From Pomacea canaliculata (Eukaryota; Mollusca; Gastropoda; Architaenioglossa; Ampullariidae): a stretch of 64,000 nt of DNA. The stretch's first letter is position 1. Each line of letters opens with the position of its first letter. Made by a program: the position numbers and the translations under genes. This document shows, one piece after another, positions 12,764 through 24,941 of this stretch. The stretch covers positions 10,960,735-11,024,734 of the forward strand of contig NC_037593.1 in NCBI RefSeq assembly GCF_003073045.1, given 5' to 3'. The notes under the pieces were generated by a model, which had not been told where the DNA came from, did not search any database, and saw only the letters and a program-made list of their open reading frames with translations.

Positions 12764-13564
12764 CACATGTGCACATTATGAAATAAAAGACAGTAAAAAG
12801 AGATTCATTTCATACATGTTTACCTCTTCGGATCTGAAACGTCACTGTATGAATGTAAACCCGTTTCTAAGAGCTAAAAATTTCTCTCCAAAAAATGACC
12901 ACCCAGCCCCCATCAAAAAAAAAAGGAGGAAGACCTGAGCCGTGACCCTCAGCGCCTCGCTGTCGGGTGGCTTTGAAGACTTTGTCTCTCTATGTGCTGT
13001 GTACCCCGCTGAACTTTTACAATCTGTTCTTTTGGATCAACATACGAAGCGGGTGAACAGAAATTTTCTGCTAACCGCCCACCCCACCTTCACTCCTGCA
13101 AACAAGGCTTTCACTCTTTCCTAACGGTCTTGTGTGCGGGTAGGAAGGCTTTCAGTCCGGGTGCACAGATCTTTGTCAACGACGCGCGAGCGCAAGCTGT
13201 TATCTGTCGGTCGTCCACCCCGGGTATGTATTGCCGCCTAAACGGCTTGATCCACCCTCGACACAGTCACAACGTGTTGTAGGCAGAAAGACTTGTTTTC
13301 AATCATCCAGACGAACTCCTTCAAAAGGAAAGGATCAGACAAATATTTGAAAACCCAGTGGAGGCGTTTTGTAGAACTTGTGGACATTTGGAGACTGTAT
13401 CTGTGACAACCGCTGATAATTGGGAGAGTTTGGTTAATTTATCTGTGGTGACAGCTGATGTGAGGATAATATGACGAGCACACTGACACATTACTAAGCT
13501 TCGGAGTTTTCTATAATTTTAAAACCTGGAATATCCAGTGTACGAGCATTGGACTTAAGGAAAC

Positions 13565-16500
13565 ATGGCTTCCAGCTCCTTTCTCTGTGTCTTGATCCTT
13601 ATTTTCATTCAGGACACAGGCTCTAGGCGCACCTGTGAGTATTTTTGAAACAGTCTTGACTGTGATTAATTTATTCAGTACCAGTGTTGTCCAGATGTTT
13701 ATTGGTTGTTTGTCGCAAGGGTTTGTAAGCCAAGAGTACGTATTGTTTATTTGTCTTAAATTGAATTGAAACATTCTTTGATATTTTCGTGTGTGTTATT
13801 TATTTATTCATACTTCATTCACTTTGTTTATGTTTGCTTTATATTTGTTTTGGTTCGTGATTAAAAAAACTAAATTTATTGAGGGTAGGATGGATAGAGT
13901 TATTTGCTGTAGGTATTTTAAACATATTGACTATTAATGTCTCATTGCTTATGCTATGCACTATCCTTTTGAGTGAGAACGTGAGTATGAGAGAGTGTGT
14001 GTGCATTGGTGTATGTGTGGTTGGTTATACAGTAACTGAAGGACTGTTGAGGACGAGCTCGGTTTCTGAGGGCGACAGTGTTTACAGCGCGCAACGAAAG
14101 CTCCGACCCTCCCTAGAAATACCCTTTACAATGCGGGCTATCAGGAGTGCAATAATCTCCCAAACTCCAAAATCTTCTTACGAGTTTATAACCCCCCCCC
14201 CCACCCATCCTTGCTACACATGCCAACTCACAACTAGGTGAATACGTTTGTATGTAAAATAAAAGCAGAACAGTCAAAATAGGCATTTTCTCAGAGAGAG
14301 AGATTATATAAACCATTCGTGAATCCGTAACAAAACTGCCGAAACAAATATCTCTATCTAAATTTTCAAGTTCAAAACTGTCGCCCAGGCAGCCCGGAAA
14401 CACGTCACGTAGGTTGTAGACTAACGTCTGCAGGTGTCTGTAGCCTCATAAGCATCTTGTCAGGCGGTTCTGTTGTTGCTGCAGCCCACCATCACAGTAA
14501 ACCCCAAAGGTGGCGAGGCTGAGTGAGTTCCAGACAGATCCGTCACTCTGTTTAATACCATGACCTGCACTGACCTAACGGAAAGACCTGCAGCATCCAG
14601 GTCAGCAGCATCTCTCCCAGCAGCCCTTGCGGCACCTGCTTTACGGTACTTCCATGTACTCCGAGTAAGTGACCTCCACACCTGTCTGTTGTCCACAGCA
14701 TAAAGACTTCCCATGCAAACTTCTTTTTCAGGGTTATTCCACCTAAATTTCTACCTGATTTTCTTTCTTTCTTTCCTTTTACACTCGTCTTTGTTTGTCT
14801 TTTAACTTATCTGTGCTGGGTGATCAAATCCTGTTCCTGGGAAAATTGTATACACTACGCCAGCTTCTTCTCTCGTAAGTAAAGTATCTCCTACCTATGT
14901 ATATTCTATTGTATCCTTACCAATCTCCTGTACATCTTATTGAATCTTTTACACTTTAGATATCCTATTGTATCCTTACCTGCCTCCTGTAATTCCATGA
15001 TATCCTTTTCAGCAAGTGTAAATGACATCGTTTTGTGATAGCATGTATACATAATATGTTTTTCACTAGGTGTGATGCGAGTTTTTCCCTTGTATATTCT
15101 TCCATACACTTTTTTACAATTTTGCCTTCTGAGTCAGATGTGTAGCAGTTAACACATCCATGTTTGAAATATTCGGCTTCTACCATTGTACATCATATCC
15201 ATAAACACTTTCAATATGTATATATTTATATTATATCAAACTGTATCGCCACTTGCAATCATACTCCTACGCACTACATTCAGCTTTGTCTAACGATCCA
15301 GGTTTCTGTCTATCACCGTGACAGACTCTTTTCTTGTTGACATGAGTGGTTCACTGGGTCAACACACGTCACGCAGTTTGTCTTGTGTCCTGCAGGCTAC
15401 TGCCTAAGGTATCTGTCCGGCCAGGGGTCGCTTAGTCCCTCCACTAGACCCTCCTACACGATCGTCGTCACAGCCACCAACCACGACGGGATGACCTCCA
15501 CAAGGTCGTCGACGTTCGAGTCACCACAAACGCACCCCCTTACTTCAACTACACGCAAATGAGCGGTCTGTTGCTTTATTTATTTATTTATTTATTTTAA
15601 ATTGTGTGTGATTAGAGGTCGGTGGGGAGAATATACACTGAAAACGATTCTGCGTGGATCTCTATTTCTATCGTTGTAAAAATACTTATTTTCTCCGGGA
15701 CACTTGCTTTACTCGTTCATTACATTAACCTACTCCAGATGACTGTTCAAGTAATAAAATTTATTTGTATGCCGTTCCTCAGATGTAACTTATTTATGGG
15801 AACCTTTTCTAATTTCAAAACGGAGTTAATAAAATTGATGTTTATCTTTTGCCTGTTAGTTTGGATGTTTGCCTGTGAGGATGTTTGCATGGATGTTTGC
15901 TTGATTATCTGCTGCATTTCGTGAATGAGAGAAAGATCTACTCGAGTGTAATGTTCTCCTCAATAACTGTGTTATGTTTATTTCGAGAATATAATTCCCG
16001 CAATCAAATGTCTTCTGTGGGGGAAAATCGCTCTTTAGTATTTCAGACATTGGCTTCTGTTGGTAGGTCTTTAAATCGTCAAATTTTCTTTGACAGCAAC
16101 GCCGGTGTCCAACGCTGAGTCTGTGGCGGCGGGATTTACCCTGGCCACTATCATGGCTGCCGATAACGAAAGTGATGCTCTCACCTTTTCCATGAGGACC
16201 GAACCCCCCACCAGCAACATCGACATCGACCCTGGTGAGTCTGGTGTTGTAGATGAGACTCATCCTTTCGTGTGACTTTCACGCTTGAAAAGTTGTGATA
16301 GAATTTGTCCTAGATTTACTGACTCATCTCATTAAAAAGTAATAATAAACATGTAATAAATAACCTTTATAAGGTAATACTTGCTTCGTTAAGACTCAGT
16401 TGTCAGTTGATGTCTATGTACCACCACTGCTTTACTTACGCTTCCATTGTCAAATGCTGTCTACCATCACCCTTTAAATTTACTACACTGATAAATCTCA

Positions 16501-19500
16501 TACATACAAGTCATGGTGCTGGTATTGACATTAGATAAGTAGCGTTGTCATCGCAATTTTTAAGATACAAGATTTTTTTGCAATTTTTCTGGCAGGACGG
16601 GAAGGATATTTGCTGTCAACAACCTGGCTTACGAGTGTCACAGCGAGATCACCGCACCTCGTCACGGTTCAAGATCCCTACAATGACCCCGTCGGCACCT
16701 TCGTCGAAAGCATCTTGCTCAACAGTAAGTACGTCATCTCCATGTACACCACAGTCATCGTTAAATATCTAGCGGCATGGAACTATTTTTTTTTCTCATT
16801 ACTATGCAAAACTCTGTGTAAAAGACCACGTTTTCATACTCTGGATGAAGGCATTATATACATTATATACATTATGTACACTATATACAGTGTGTACATT
16901 ATATACATTATATGCATTATATACAGTATATACATTATGTACATTATATACACTATATACAGTGTGTACATTATGTACATGTGTATATGTGCGCCATCTT
17001 GGGCAGATGCTAACTACGCTCCGTTCATCACCAACCTCAACTCCGAGTGAGGGTTCGCGAGGACGAGGGATTACGGGCAAGACAGTCTTAAAGTTCGCGG
17101 GGTACGACGACGACACCACCGCCCAGTACAACACCATCACCTACCAGACCTCCATCGCGCCCTCTACAGCCGCCGACATGTTTGACGTCACACGTAAGCA
17201 GTCAAGATCAACGGTGCTGCAGTTTGCAAGTTTGCGCATGCGTGCAAGAATAGTCGAGTGTGTGGCTGTTTGGATGAAAAACAAGACATACACGTGAGCC
17301 GGAGAGGACACGATGCCAAATCACTCTGCTGATGTTGACTTTTTCTGTTCCCTCCAGCAGCCAAGGGCGAGGTGGTGGTGAAGTCGGCGCTGGACTACGA
17401 GACGCAGCCCAAGGTCATCACCATGTACGTCACAGCCACGGACGGCTACTGCTTCGTCCGAGACGTACCAGCTGACCATCCGACTGGTGGACATCAACGA
17501 ACCCCCGATCCTCCTCCCGATTGACCAGACGATCCAGTCGTGCGAAGGACGGGTAAGGCAACTTCCCATCTGCCGATGAGAATGGAGAGGAAATTTAAGT
17601 ACATTCTAGAGTTTCATACGTTACCTGAGAGTTTTAGATGAACAGAAATGCAGCGAGAGTACGCATGACACGGAAACTGTTCCCGTCTCATCCTCTAGCG
17701 CATTAGCATCCCCCGCCCGAGTACAGTCGAATAGCTGGTATGCGTTTGTAGCAGACTAAATACGAACATTTATCAGGAATTTTGTGACTCTCAATGACTC
17801 AGCATCCAGGTAGTCTTTGTATACTCGGTATTCGGGTGCGAACCTGTAGGTCTATTTCACAAGTGGTCACAGAGAGTTATCTTTCCTAGAGCCAAAGTAG
17901 CTCTCAACTTTTACGCCATCTACCTGAGGTATTCGACAGTCGCGCATGACAGTATCGAAATGAAAGTCGATGCTACTAGTGGTTGTTATAGTTTCGACTT
18001 AAAGCGAGAAGGAGTGGCTTTGCTGTGTGTTGCTACAGGTGACCATCACACCCGACTGGCAGGTGTCGGAACCAGATGCTGGCGACATCGTCAAGTTCAC
18101 TGACATCCAGGTCAACGACAAAGGCTACTTTCAGATCGACGAAGACACAGGTAATGTTTGTGTGCTCCCGACACCTGGGAGCCAGACGTTAAGTAATCGC
18201 GTAGAAATGGCGAGAGCCTTTTCAGACGTGAGAGCAGCAGGGTCACTAGTTGTGGTAGGTCACCGCATTGTAAAACTCTGGGTTCAGAACTCTCGTATAT
18301 GACACCTGTTTGCAATTGTGTAAGCTGTGCCGTCTTCGGTTTCCTGTTTCTTTACAGTACACCTTTAGGTGGAATTACATTCTCATCAAACCAACTACCA
18401 ACACTGTGTCAAATTATAGAAACAGCACGTCACAATCTGTTACAGGTCAGACTCAATTACCGAAAAGAACAGCACTTGTACAGGTTATCAAAGTGTTATG
18501 ATCAGCAAGTGTTGTCAATGTGTCACAGCACGGTCACAATTTTACAGGTCAGGTGTCCACAACCATTGACTACGACCTGGACGCGCCGGTGATAAGATGT
18601 CGCCGACAGTGGTCAAGACGGTGACAGTCACTGACCGCCAGGGTCTCACAGCCACCTCTACCTGACGATACGCTTCGCCGACTGCAATGACAACGCCCCC
18701 GTCTTTGTGGTATGGCAACAAACACAATCATAACAACAACACCAGTGTTCATGGGATGACGACAATTTTTATTTATTTATTGGTATGACGACATGCGTTC
18801 GATGAATAACGTCATATGACGGGTCAGTGGTATGACGTCACAGTCAACTGTAGGAATTTAAACTTTTTTTGAATTTTTTAAAAATTATTATTATTATTAT
18901 TTTCCAAAAGTACGTACAAGTTCAGGAACCGTTATTTATTTATTTCAGAAAAGCGCGTACGAGTTCTTGAACCGCGACTGCTGGACGGCAGGGACCGTGC
19001 TGGGCACCGTCTCCGCCACCGACCAAGACTCGTCCTACGAGCAGAACAACATCTTCTCCTTCTCCGGATCAGGGGCAGGGGTCGAAGTTCAACCATCCGG
19101 CCCTGTCGTCCTCACCGCGACCTCAGCGCCGGGACAGTCGTGACCTTTCCTGTCTACGCCACAGACCAGGGCAAAACGCCAGGCCCCCTCACCAGCGTCT
19201 CCCCCACCTGGGTGTCTATATACACCATGGTCAGTCGCCTCCTCTTGTACTTCGGGTGCTCTGATGACATCTGCTTTAATAACTGTCATCTGTCCATTAT
19301 TCATTATATTATCTTTTTTTCGCGTTAACCAATCATCCATACGCTAAACTGTCAAATGTCTCTTGCCTCCCCTCCGCAGCCGTGCATCACCCCGTCTCCT
19401 GTCCCGAAGGTAACGGATCCCCCAGTCGCCAACACCACCAACGCCACCGTCAGCTACTTCAACATCTCCTCGCCCATGGGCACCAACCTGCCGTGGATCA

Positions 19501-21482
19501 TCTTGGCGGCCATCCTAGCGGCGCTGCTGACGGCGTTGCTGCTGTACATGTGCATCCGCTACTGCTGGCCTTGTCTGCGGAGATGCTGCACGCGGTGCAC
19601 TCGGTGCACCAGGTGAGTCAGATACAAGAGGTGAAAGAAGCCTGTAAGGTCCAACGGCGTTTTGTTTTTCTTGGTTTCGTCATCTTTTTATTGAAGTAAA
19701 GTTACATGACACACGGCAAATATCCATGGTCCTTTCTCTGGGCTTGTACTTTGGTGGCTCCATCTTCCTCTCCATGTAGAGATAGGTTGGCCTGGTCACG
19801 AACATACGGGCACTGGGCCCTGGCTGGTACCGTCATTGCTTGAAGCCTTCTCTAGCTGATGCTATATTCAAAAGTTCTCTGAAAACAGATTTGTTCACTA
19901 AGTACTATTCCCTTAATTACTGTCTTTAACTCCTGTTGCAATACTGTCTGCTAACCACCATTTAACGACCGCATCTTACACTGTTTACAGTATCTACCTC
20001 CCTTCATACCTTCATCCATTACAGCCATTCACATCCAACACAGAAAGTCATACAGACGCATATTAATGGCAATCTGAACAAAAGTACGGGAATTTAAGTA
20101 ATCAGTTTGAGCTTTTAAAAAAAGACATAAACCCATTTTTGAACAGGAAACCAAAAGCAAGACTAAACAGACCGATCACGCCAACAAGACGACCTACTCC
20201 AGTTGCTCAACCGTTAGTATTTTTTATGTTTGAGTTATTTTTTAAAAGGTACTTCTAAACACTTTTTATTTTTAGTGTGTATTTGGTTTTATTTAGTTAG
20301 TTTTTTGTTTGTTTGTTTTGTTTTGTTTATTTTATTTTATTTATTTTTTTTTTATTTATTTATTTGCTATTTTGCTGAATAACGACTGTATCCCTTTCTC
20401 TTTAATCGTCTGAATCGTTAAAAAAAAGTTGTTATGTTCCCCAACTCTCTCTGTACATTCTTTTAGATAATATTCTAAAGGTACTTTTTCGGAACACATG
20501 TCTTTTAATCACCTTTACTCATAAAGTATCTGGAATAATCCTTGGTATTGGAGTTAAATGGTTACAAACATCCAGGCGGAGTTAAGATAAGGGGAGACTA
20601 GCCTCTGACTAATCATTTGTGTATTTTGAGGTTCCTTCCCTTGCATCATAGAGCGCTATTCCGTAATTGTCTAACATCGCCCCTGACTGTTGTTTGACAG
20701 GGAGAAACCACACCCTGGCTTTATCTTCGGCTGGTGGAAGGAAAGTGAGTATCCATCTCTGTACCGTCTCAAACTGGTCCTTTCATCCTTTCTTCTCATT
20801 TCCACATCATGATGTAAAATAGCAATTATTTACTTACTATTAATATTCCTCAGTTTATTAATTTTATAGTTGTGCTAGTACTTGCTATATTTGCTGTAAA
20901 CATCAGCAATGTATCATTTTAAACCCATCTTCTCCACCCACTACCAACACCTTTTCGGTTGCTTGTTTCTAACCTACTGGCATCACAGTGTGATAATGTT
21001 GAAAAAAGTCTGTCACCAAGATTAGTTTCAAAATTATAGGTAGCCTCTCTCTCTCTTTTACTCACTTCCTCCCTGTATGTCTCAATTTCTCTCACTCTCT
21101 CTGTCTCTTTATGTCTCTCATTCTCTGTATTTCATAAAATTAATTTTCTCGTGTTGAAGGTGCATATCTGTGGCGTCCTGCTATCGTTGTGTTGTTAGTT
21201 TATGTTTCCTTCCATTCCCTCAGACTCTCTCTTCCTCTCTTTTCTTGGAAACATTGTGTTAAGCTCTACAAGTTTGTGCGACTGCATGCTTCATTCCACT
21301 CCACTGATTCCCATGTTGCAGCTTATGCAAACGACGACTACAAGACGACTCCTGATAGGACGAACATTCCGGAACCTTCCAAAGGCCCTGAGATACCAGA
21401 GACCAACACTTACGATGTTGACCCTGTGTTAACCCCTCCACCTCCTGACCCACCACAAGAAAAGACGTGCATTATTTTGTAG
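13565..21482 (+). CDS. Gene C, cadherin-like single-pass receptor ending in a CaaX box
   Basis: Fourteen coding exons: 13565-13634, 14485-14664, 15396-15565, 16097-16234, 16596-16724, 17007-17193, 17358-17552, 18039-18150, 18548-18709, 18949-19229, 19380-19612, 20147-20212, 20701-20744, 21322-21482. Exon 1 is a signal peptide (MASSSFLCVLILIFIQDTG). Later exons match gene B in order, length and phase: SPCGTCFTVLPC module, LDYETQ, VDINEPP, FQIDEDTG, ADCNDNAPV, membrane helix (WIILAAILAALLTALLLYM) and RYCWPCLRRCCTRCTRCTR. The tail has WWKETYANDDY, a PPPPDPP stretch and ends KTCIIL. Twelve one-base length changes, ten apparent losses and two gains and nearly all in short homopolymers, must be allowed to keep the frame. 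With them, exon lengths agree with B (exon 5 is 129 in both, exon 7 is 194 in both). No stop from a base substitution was found, so sequence error is likelier than decay, though a pseudogene is not excluded. Confidence 0.8.
14906..14996. repeat. Short direct duplication in a gene C intron
   Basis: The phrase CTATTGTATCCTTACC followed by a variable pair and CTCCTGTA occurs at about 14906 and again at about 14967, roughly 61 bases apart. Confidence 0.6.
16851..16983. repeat. TATAC/CATTA minisatellite in a gene C intron
   Basis: Irregular units of about 9-10 bases (CATTATATA, CATTATGTA, CACTATATA, CAGTGTGTA) alternate. A higher-order block of several units appears twice. It ends about 25 bases before the acceptor of exon 6, and the units are partly self-complementary. 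Confidence 0.8.
19745..19930 (+). mobile_element. Short LINE 3'-end remnant in a gene C intron
   Basis: One frame reads LKPSLADAIFKSSLKTDLFTKYY followed by a stop. This resembles the 'FKxxLKTxLF' ending common to reverse transcriptase ORFs of non-LTR retroelements. No reverse transcriptase core is present, so only the last part of a copy would remain. It lies between exons 11 and 12 of gene C. The call rests on one short motif. Confidence 0.35.
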
Positions 21483-21619
21483 ACTATCAATAAGGGGGAC
21501 AACGGTCAGGCTGGTGTTGTCATGGTGTCACCTTGTTTTTGGATGTCAAACAACGTTTACAAAGATCACAAAATTCAGTCTTATTACTGTTGTGATTTGT
21601 TGATCATTTTACAATCAAA

Positions 21620-21625
21620 AATAAA
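21620..21625 (+). promoter_or_regulatory. Poly(A) signal of gene C
   Basis: AATAAA 138 bases past the stop codon of gene C, at the usual spacing for a short 3' UTR. Confidence 0.65.
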
Positions 21626-23769
21626 GTGAGGCGCAGTTTCGTGGACATTTCATTAATACTTATAGTCTAGATCAGACTGTTATCTGTTCTTGTGCGAAAC
21701 GGAAATGGAGGACAATACAAGGAGACAGATGTCGTCGCTGACTGATGACCTACAGGATTCAGCTGTCCTGATGTTTTACTATATTGTAACTGGTCGGCCA
21801 ACTTGTCTCCGACCTAAGAACACTTGTGGCTGGTAACAAGAGTCTGTGATGCAGCCAGCAGCTCCATCTCAAGCCCTCGACATCCCGCAGACCTGTGGCG
21901 ACATATTGGCCTCCGTCGTTCACGACAGACATTTCCTGACAAACAGAACAATAGTCTCCTGAGTGCTGACAATTTATGACTTGGTGAATTGTCTCCCCAA
22001 CACAGATATGATTGTGGAATCAATATGGAGACAATATATTATAGCCACAGTCGTGTGGACGTTTGTATTACACAGAGGTTATTACCGTCTCGTTTCTGGG
22101 GAAAGAAGGGGAATGGGGGAAGGGTAGGTGACATCCATTCTACCACCATCCCTACATGATCTTCTTTAAGTTCAAACCTTAAACCAAACCCTAACCTTTA
22201 ACACTAACTTACTAGTAACCCTCATGTATGCCTTTTGAGCTAATGAGGTTAAAATAATCATAATAGACATCAAGAACAAACAAAAATAACACGCACGTAC
22301 ACGCACACATATTATGACTACGATAATGTCGAATCCAAGACAGCACAGTGTTTTTTTTTTTAAACATAACATTTAAACTACCTAACTGTATTCAGCATAT
22401 CGACATATTGGGAGGTAAAGATAGAGTTGTGGGCGAGTGGGCGTGGTCTTACTAACGCCATCAACGTATCAACTCATATGATGATCATAATGAATGTAAT
22501 AATATTTATGACTTATAGTGATGCTTACAATGACTGCAATAACTTATCATGATGCTTCTAATGCTTAGTACACTTCAACAGATGTGACGGTACATAATTA
22601 TTGTTCTTAAATCATCAACTTGTTGTTCTCATTGTTTCATTGTTGTTTACTGCAAGCTTCTGTGATAATGTTTATTTATTTATTGCTGAATGATAAGTAT
22701 AATGAATAAAGAAATAAAGATGGAGAAATCGATGTTTTATACAAGTGTCAAGTGTTATTGAGAGTCAGGTAACGTCTGGCAAAACTAAGGAACGTAACGT
22801 CGTGACGACGTACTACGTGGACAGATAATTTCTAGAGCTTTTGTCTTTACAGTGACGTTTGTGCGTGACGTGACCAGACAGTATATACTCTCTGAATATG
22901 ATTTAAAAGTTTACAACATACACTGGCTAAAATGCATTTAAATGTCTCTTCCTCAATCTCTTATTCGTCGAGAGCTTGAGTTCTAAATGGAAAGATTGAA
23001 ATGTTGTTTGTGAAAGGAACCCGGAATCTTTGTCTAAGAAAATAGTCCGGACTGACTGTCAGCATCCGCCTGCCTTTGTCAGCGAGTGTTCGCTGAAATG
23101 ACTGTGTTGTTGAGGAATCTGGAATGTAGACTGTTCTCAAGTTTTTTCCAACCAGGAAAATCAGGTCTGGCTTCCCCGATGCACTACAGTCGAGACAACG
23201 TGCACGCACAACGTTGGACGTACAACGTGTTACGTTCTGTCTACGTCTGTGTTACTAGCTTTGGTGTGTTGATGTCTCTCGTGCTATTTGCTGCCTTGTA
23301 GACGTGAGTCTCGTGTTTGAATACATTCAGTATTCAACACTGAAGTAAGTTCTCGCAGAAAGTATTCATCAGTATAGTACGCGCTCACACACACATGAGT
23401 ACATGCAACATGTCTACAGAGTTCATCTACACATCTACACAATTCATTTTAATTTCTGTATAACTACTGTGTATAACTACCCAATAGACAGTGTCGACCC
23501 GACTGTGAGGTTTTTTCCCTGGTCACAGATTTTTTTCCTGCAGACGACAGTCATGTGCATGTAGACGTGTCGATGCCGACATAAATCAACGGGCACGAGG
23601 AAGTTGAAAGGCTGTCAAGACTGTCGGTGATGGCTGCCTCCCCCCTTGTGACGTAACAGCAAGAGATCAGTGGCACATTGTAGAGACGAGTGGTGGGCGA
23701 TAACACAACCTGTTTATTTTATTTATCAAACATAAGCGAGGTAAACTGATCTGAGTGTGGTCATCCATC

Positions 23770-24500
23770 CGTGTCATCAAGTGTCGTTATATATTCCCAA
23801 GTGTCACGTGGCAGTATTTTGCATCCAGTGTAAGAAGATTCCAAAACATAAATTATAGAAGTCTTTAATAGTGAGGGAAGGGGGTACCAACAGCTCATAA
23901 AATAAAAATACACAGTCCTATGGTTTACATTTTTTCGTGATTTTTATCCCTGGTGTCAAGAAACTGTTTTTAATTTGAGTGACAATTGTATCTATGTACA
24001 ACTGTGTCACTGACATTTAATAACATGCAATGTTTGTGGACATTACACAGTGTTATCCTCAATGAGGCCTCCAGACTTAACGGCTTTACATTTTAAGACC
24101 TCGGTGAAAAATGTTCGTTGGTAAGTTAGTTCTCTCTTACGTCATTACGTGATCTACGTGACGGAAAGTGTTGTTCACCAAGTATCCAGCATCGTAAGTA
24201 TTTACCATTGTCATATGATGTCACATATATTCATCAGGTGTCATTGTCACCGATTGTGTAAAGAAGTCACAGAGTATGACGAAATGTCATCACGTGTCAA
24301 CGACTGTCAAAAGGTGAGCCTCTTGTCACAAAGTGTGGCAGTCACGGAGGTTCACAAGGCGTCATTGCATGTCAAAACGAGTTCTTTGTGTCCTCGGTGC
24401 CAGCCCAGTGTCGTCAACAGTCATCAAGTGTCAAAAAGTGGGAAAAAATGTCTCCAAGTTATCACTGAGTGCGTAAAGGTGTTACCAAAGTCACTGTCAT
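23770..24500. repeat. Degenerate array of GTGTCA-type words
   Basis: The word CAAGTGTCA and close variants (GTGTCATC, TGTCAAC, GTGTCAAAA, GGTGTCATTG) recur many times, mostly at 10-20 base spacing, densest at about 24220-24440. Units are too diverged for a clean consensus by eye. An open frame crosses the array but looks like a by-product of the repeats. Confidence 0.45.
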
Positions 24501-24804
24501 CTGGACGGCGCAGTTTTCCACTGTCCACCCGGTTTGACCACAGTTACCTGAGCCAGCTACAGACCTACCCTCCCTCTCTTCCCTCCTTTCTCTCTGTCTC
24601 TCTCTTATCCTTGCTGCTCGAATGCCAGGCTTCATATCTGACCATTCCAGAAGAAGACGAGGGTTAATGGTATCGCCCATCACCAAACACTAATGAACTA
24701 TTTCTCTCGTCGCCTGGCATGTAGTGAAGGATCTTCCCCACCTCCACGCTTGCAAACAAATAAATAATAAAATTAGGCCGCATGTATGAATCTCGGATGT
24801 TTAC

Positions 24805-24941
24805 CTGCAGTCGTCTCAAGGCCCCTCTCAGTGTCTCCAGGTACGCACCACGCAAGCGCGCTCCGTTCAGCCACTGTAACCTCTGACCCCTGGCGCTGAC
24901 GAGGGCCGCCGCAAGTAGAGAGTTGACGGCGCAAGGTTTCT
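24805..24941 (-). CDS. Possible single exon of an unidentified minus-strand gene
   Basis: Reading the minus strand, an open frame gives VNSLLAAALVSARGQRL then WLNGARLRGAYLETL and RGALRRLQ, ending exactly at a CAG|GTAAAC donor (24805/24804). Leucines recur at heptad-like spacing, so it could be a helical segment. No matching acceptor or neighbouring exon was found, and I do not recognise the family. Confidence 0.2.

Larger units (their letters stand above)
11482..13564. other. Intergenic stretch between genes B and C
   Basis: Contains the 3' flank of gene B, a (TTGA)n run (about 11552-11630), an (ACAA)n run (about 12721-12763) and AATAAA near 12782, far downstream. The last 400 bases before gene C (about 13130-13530) are rich in CpG and probably hold its promoter. 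I see no exon here. Confidence 0.5.

Noticed and set aside
16610-17050. Continuous open frame across exon 5 of gene C into the following repeat
   Set aside because: It is kept open by two compensating shifts; comparison with gene B shows the middle is read in another frame.
24149-24667. 172-codon plus-strand open frame
   Set aside because: It follows the degenerate GTGTCA array and its product is repetitive without any domain.
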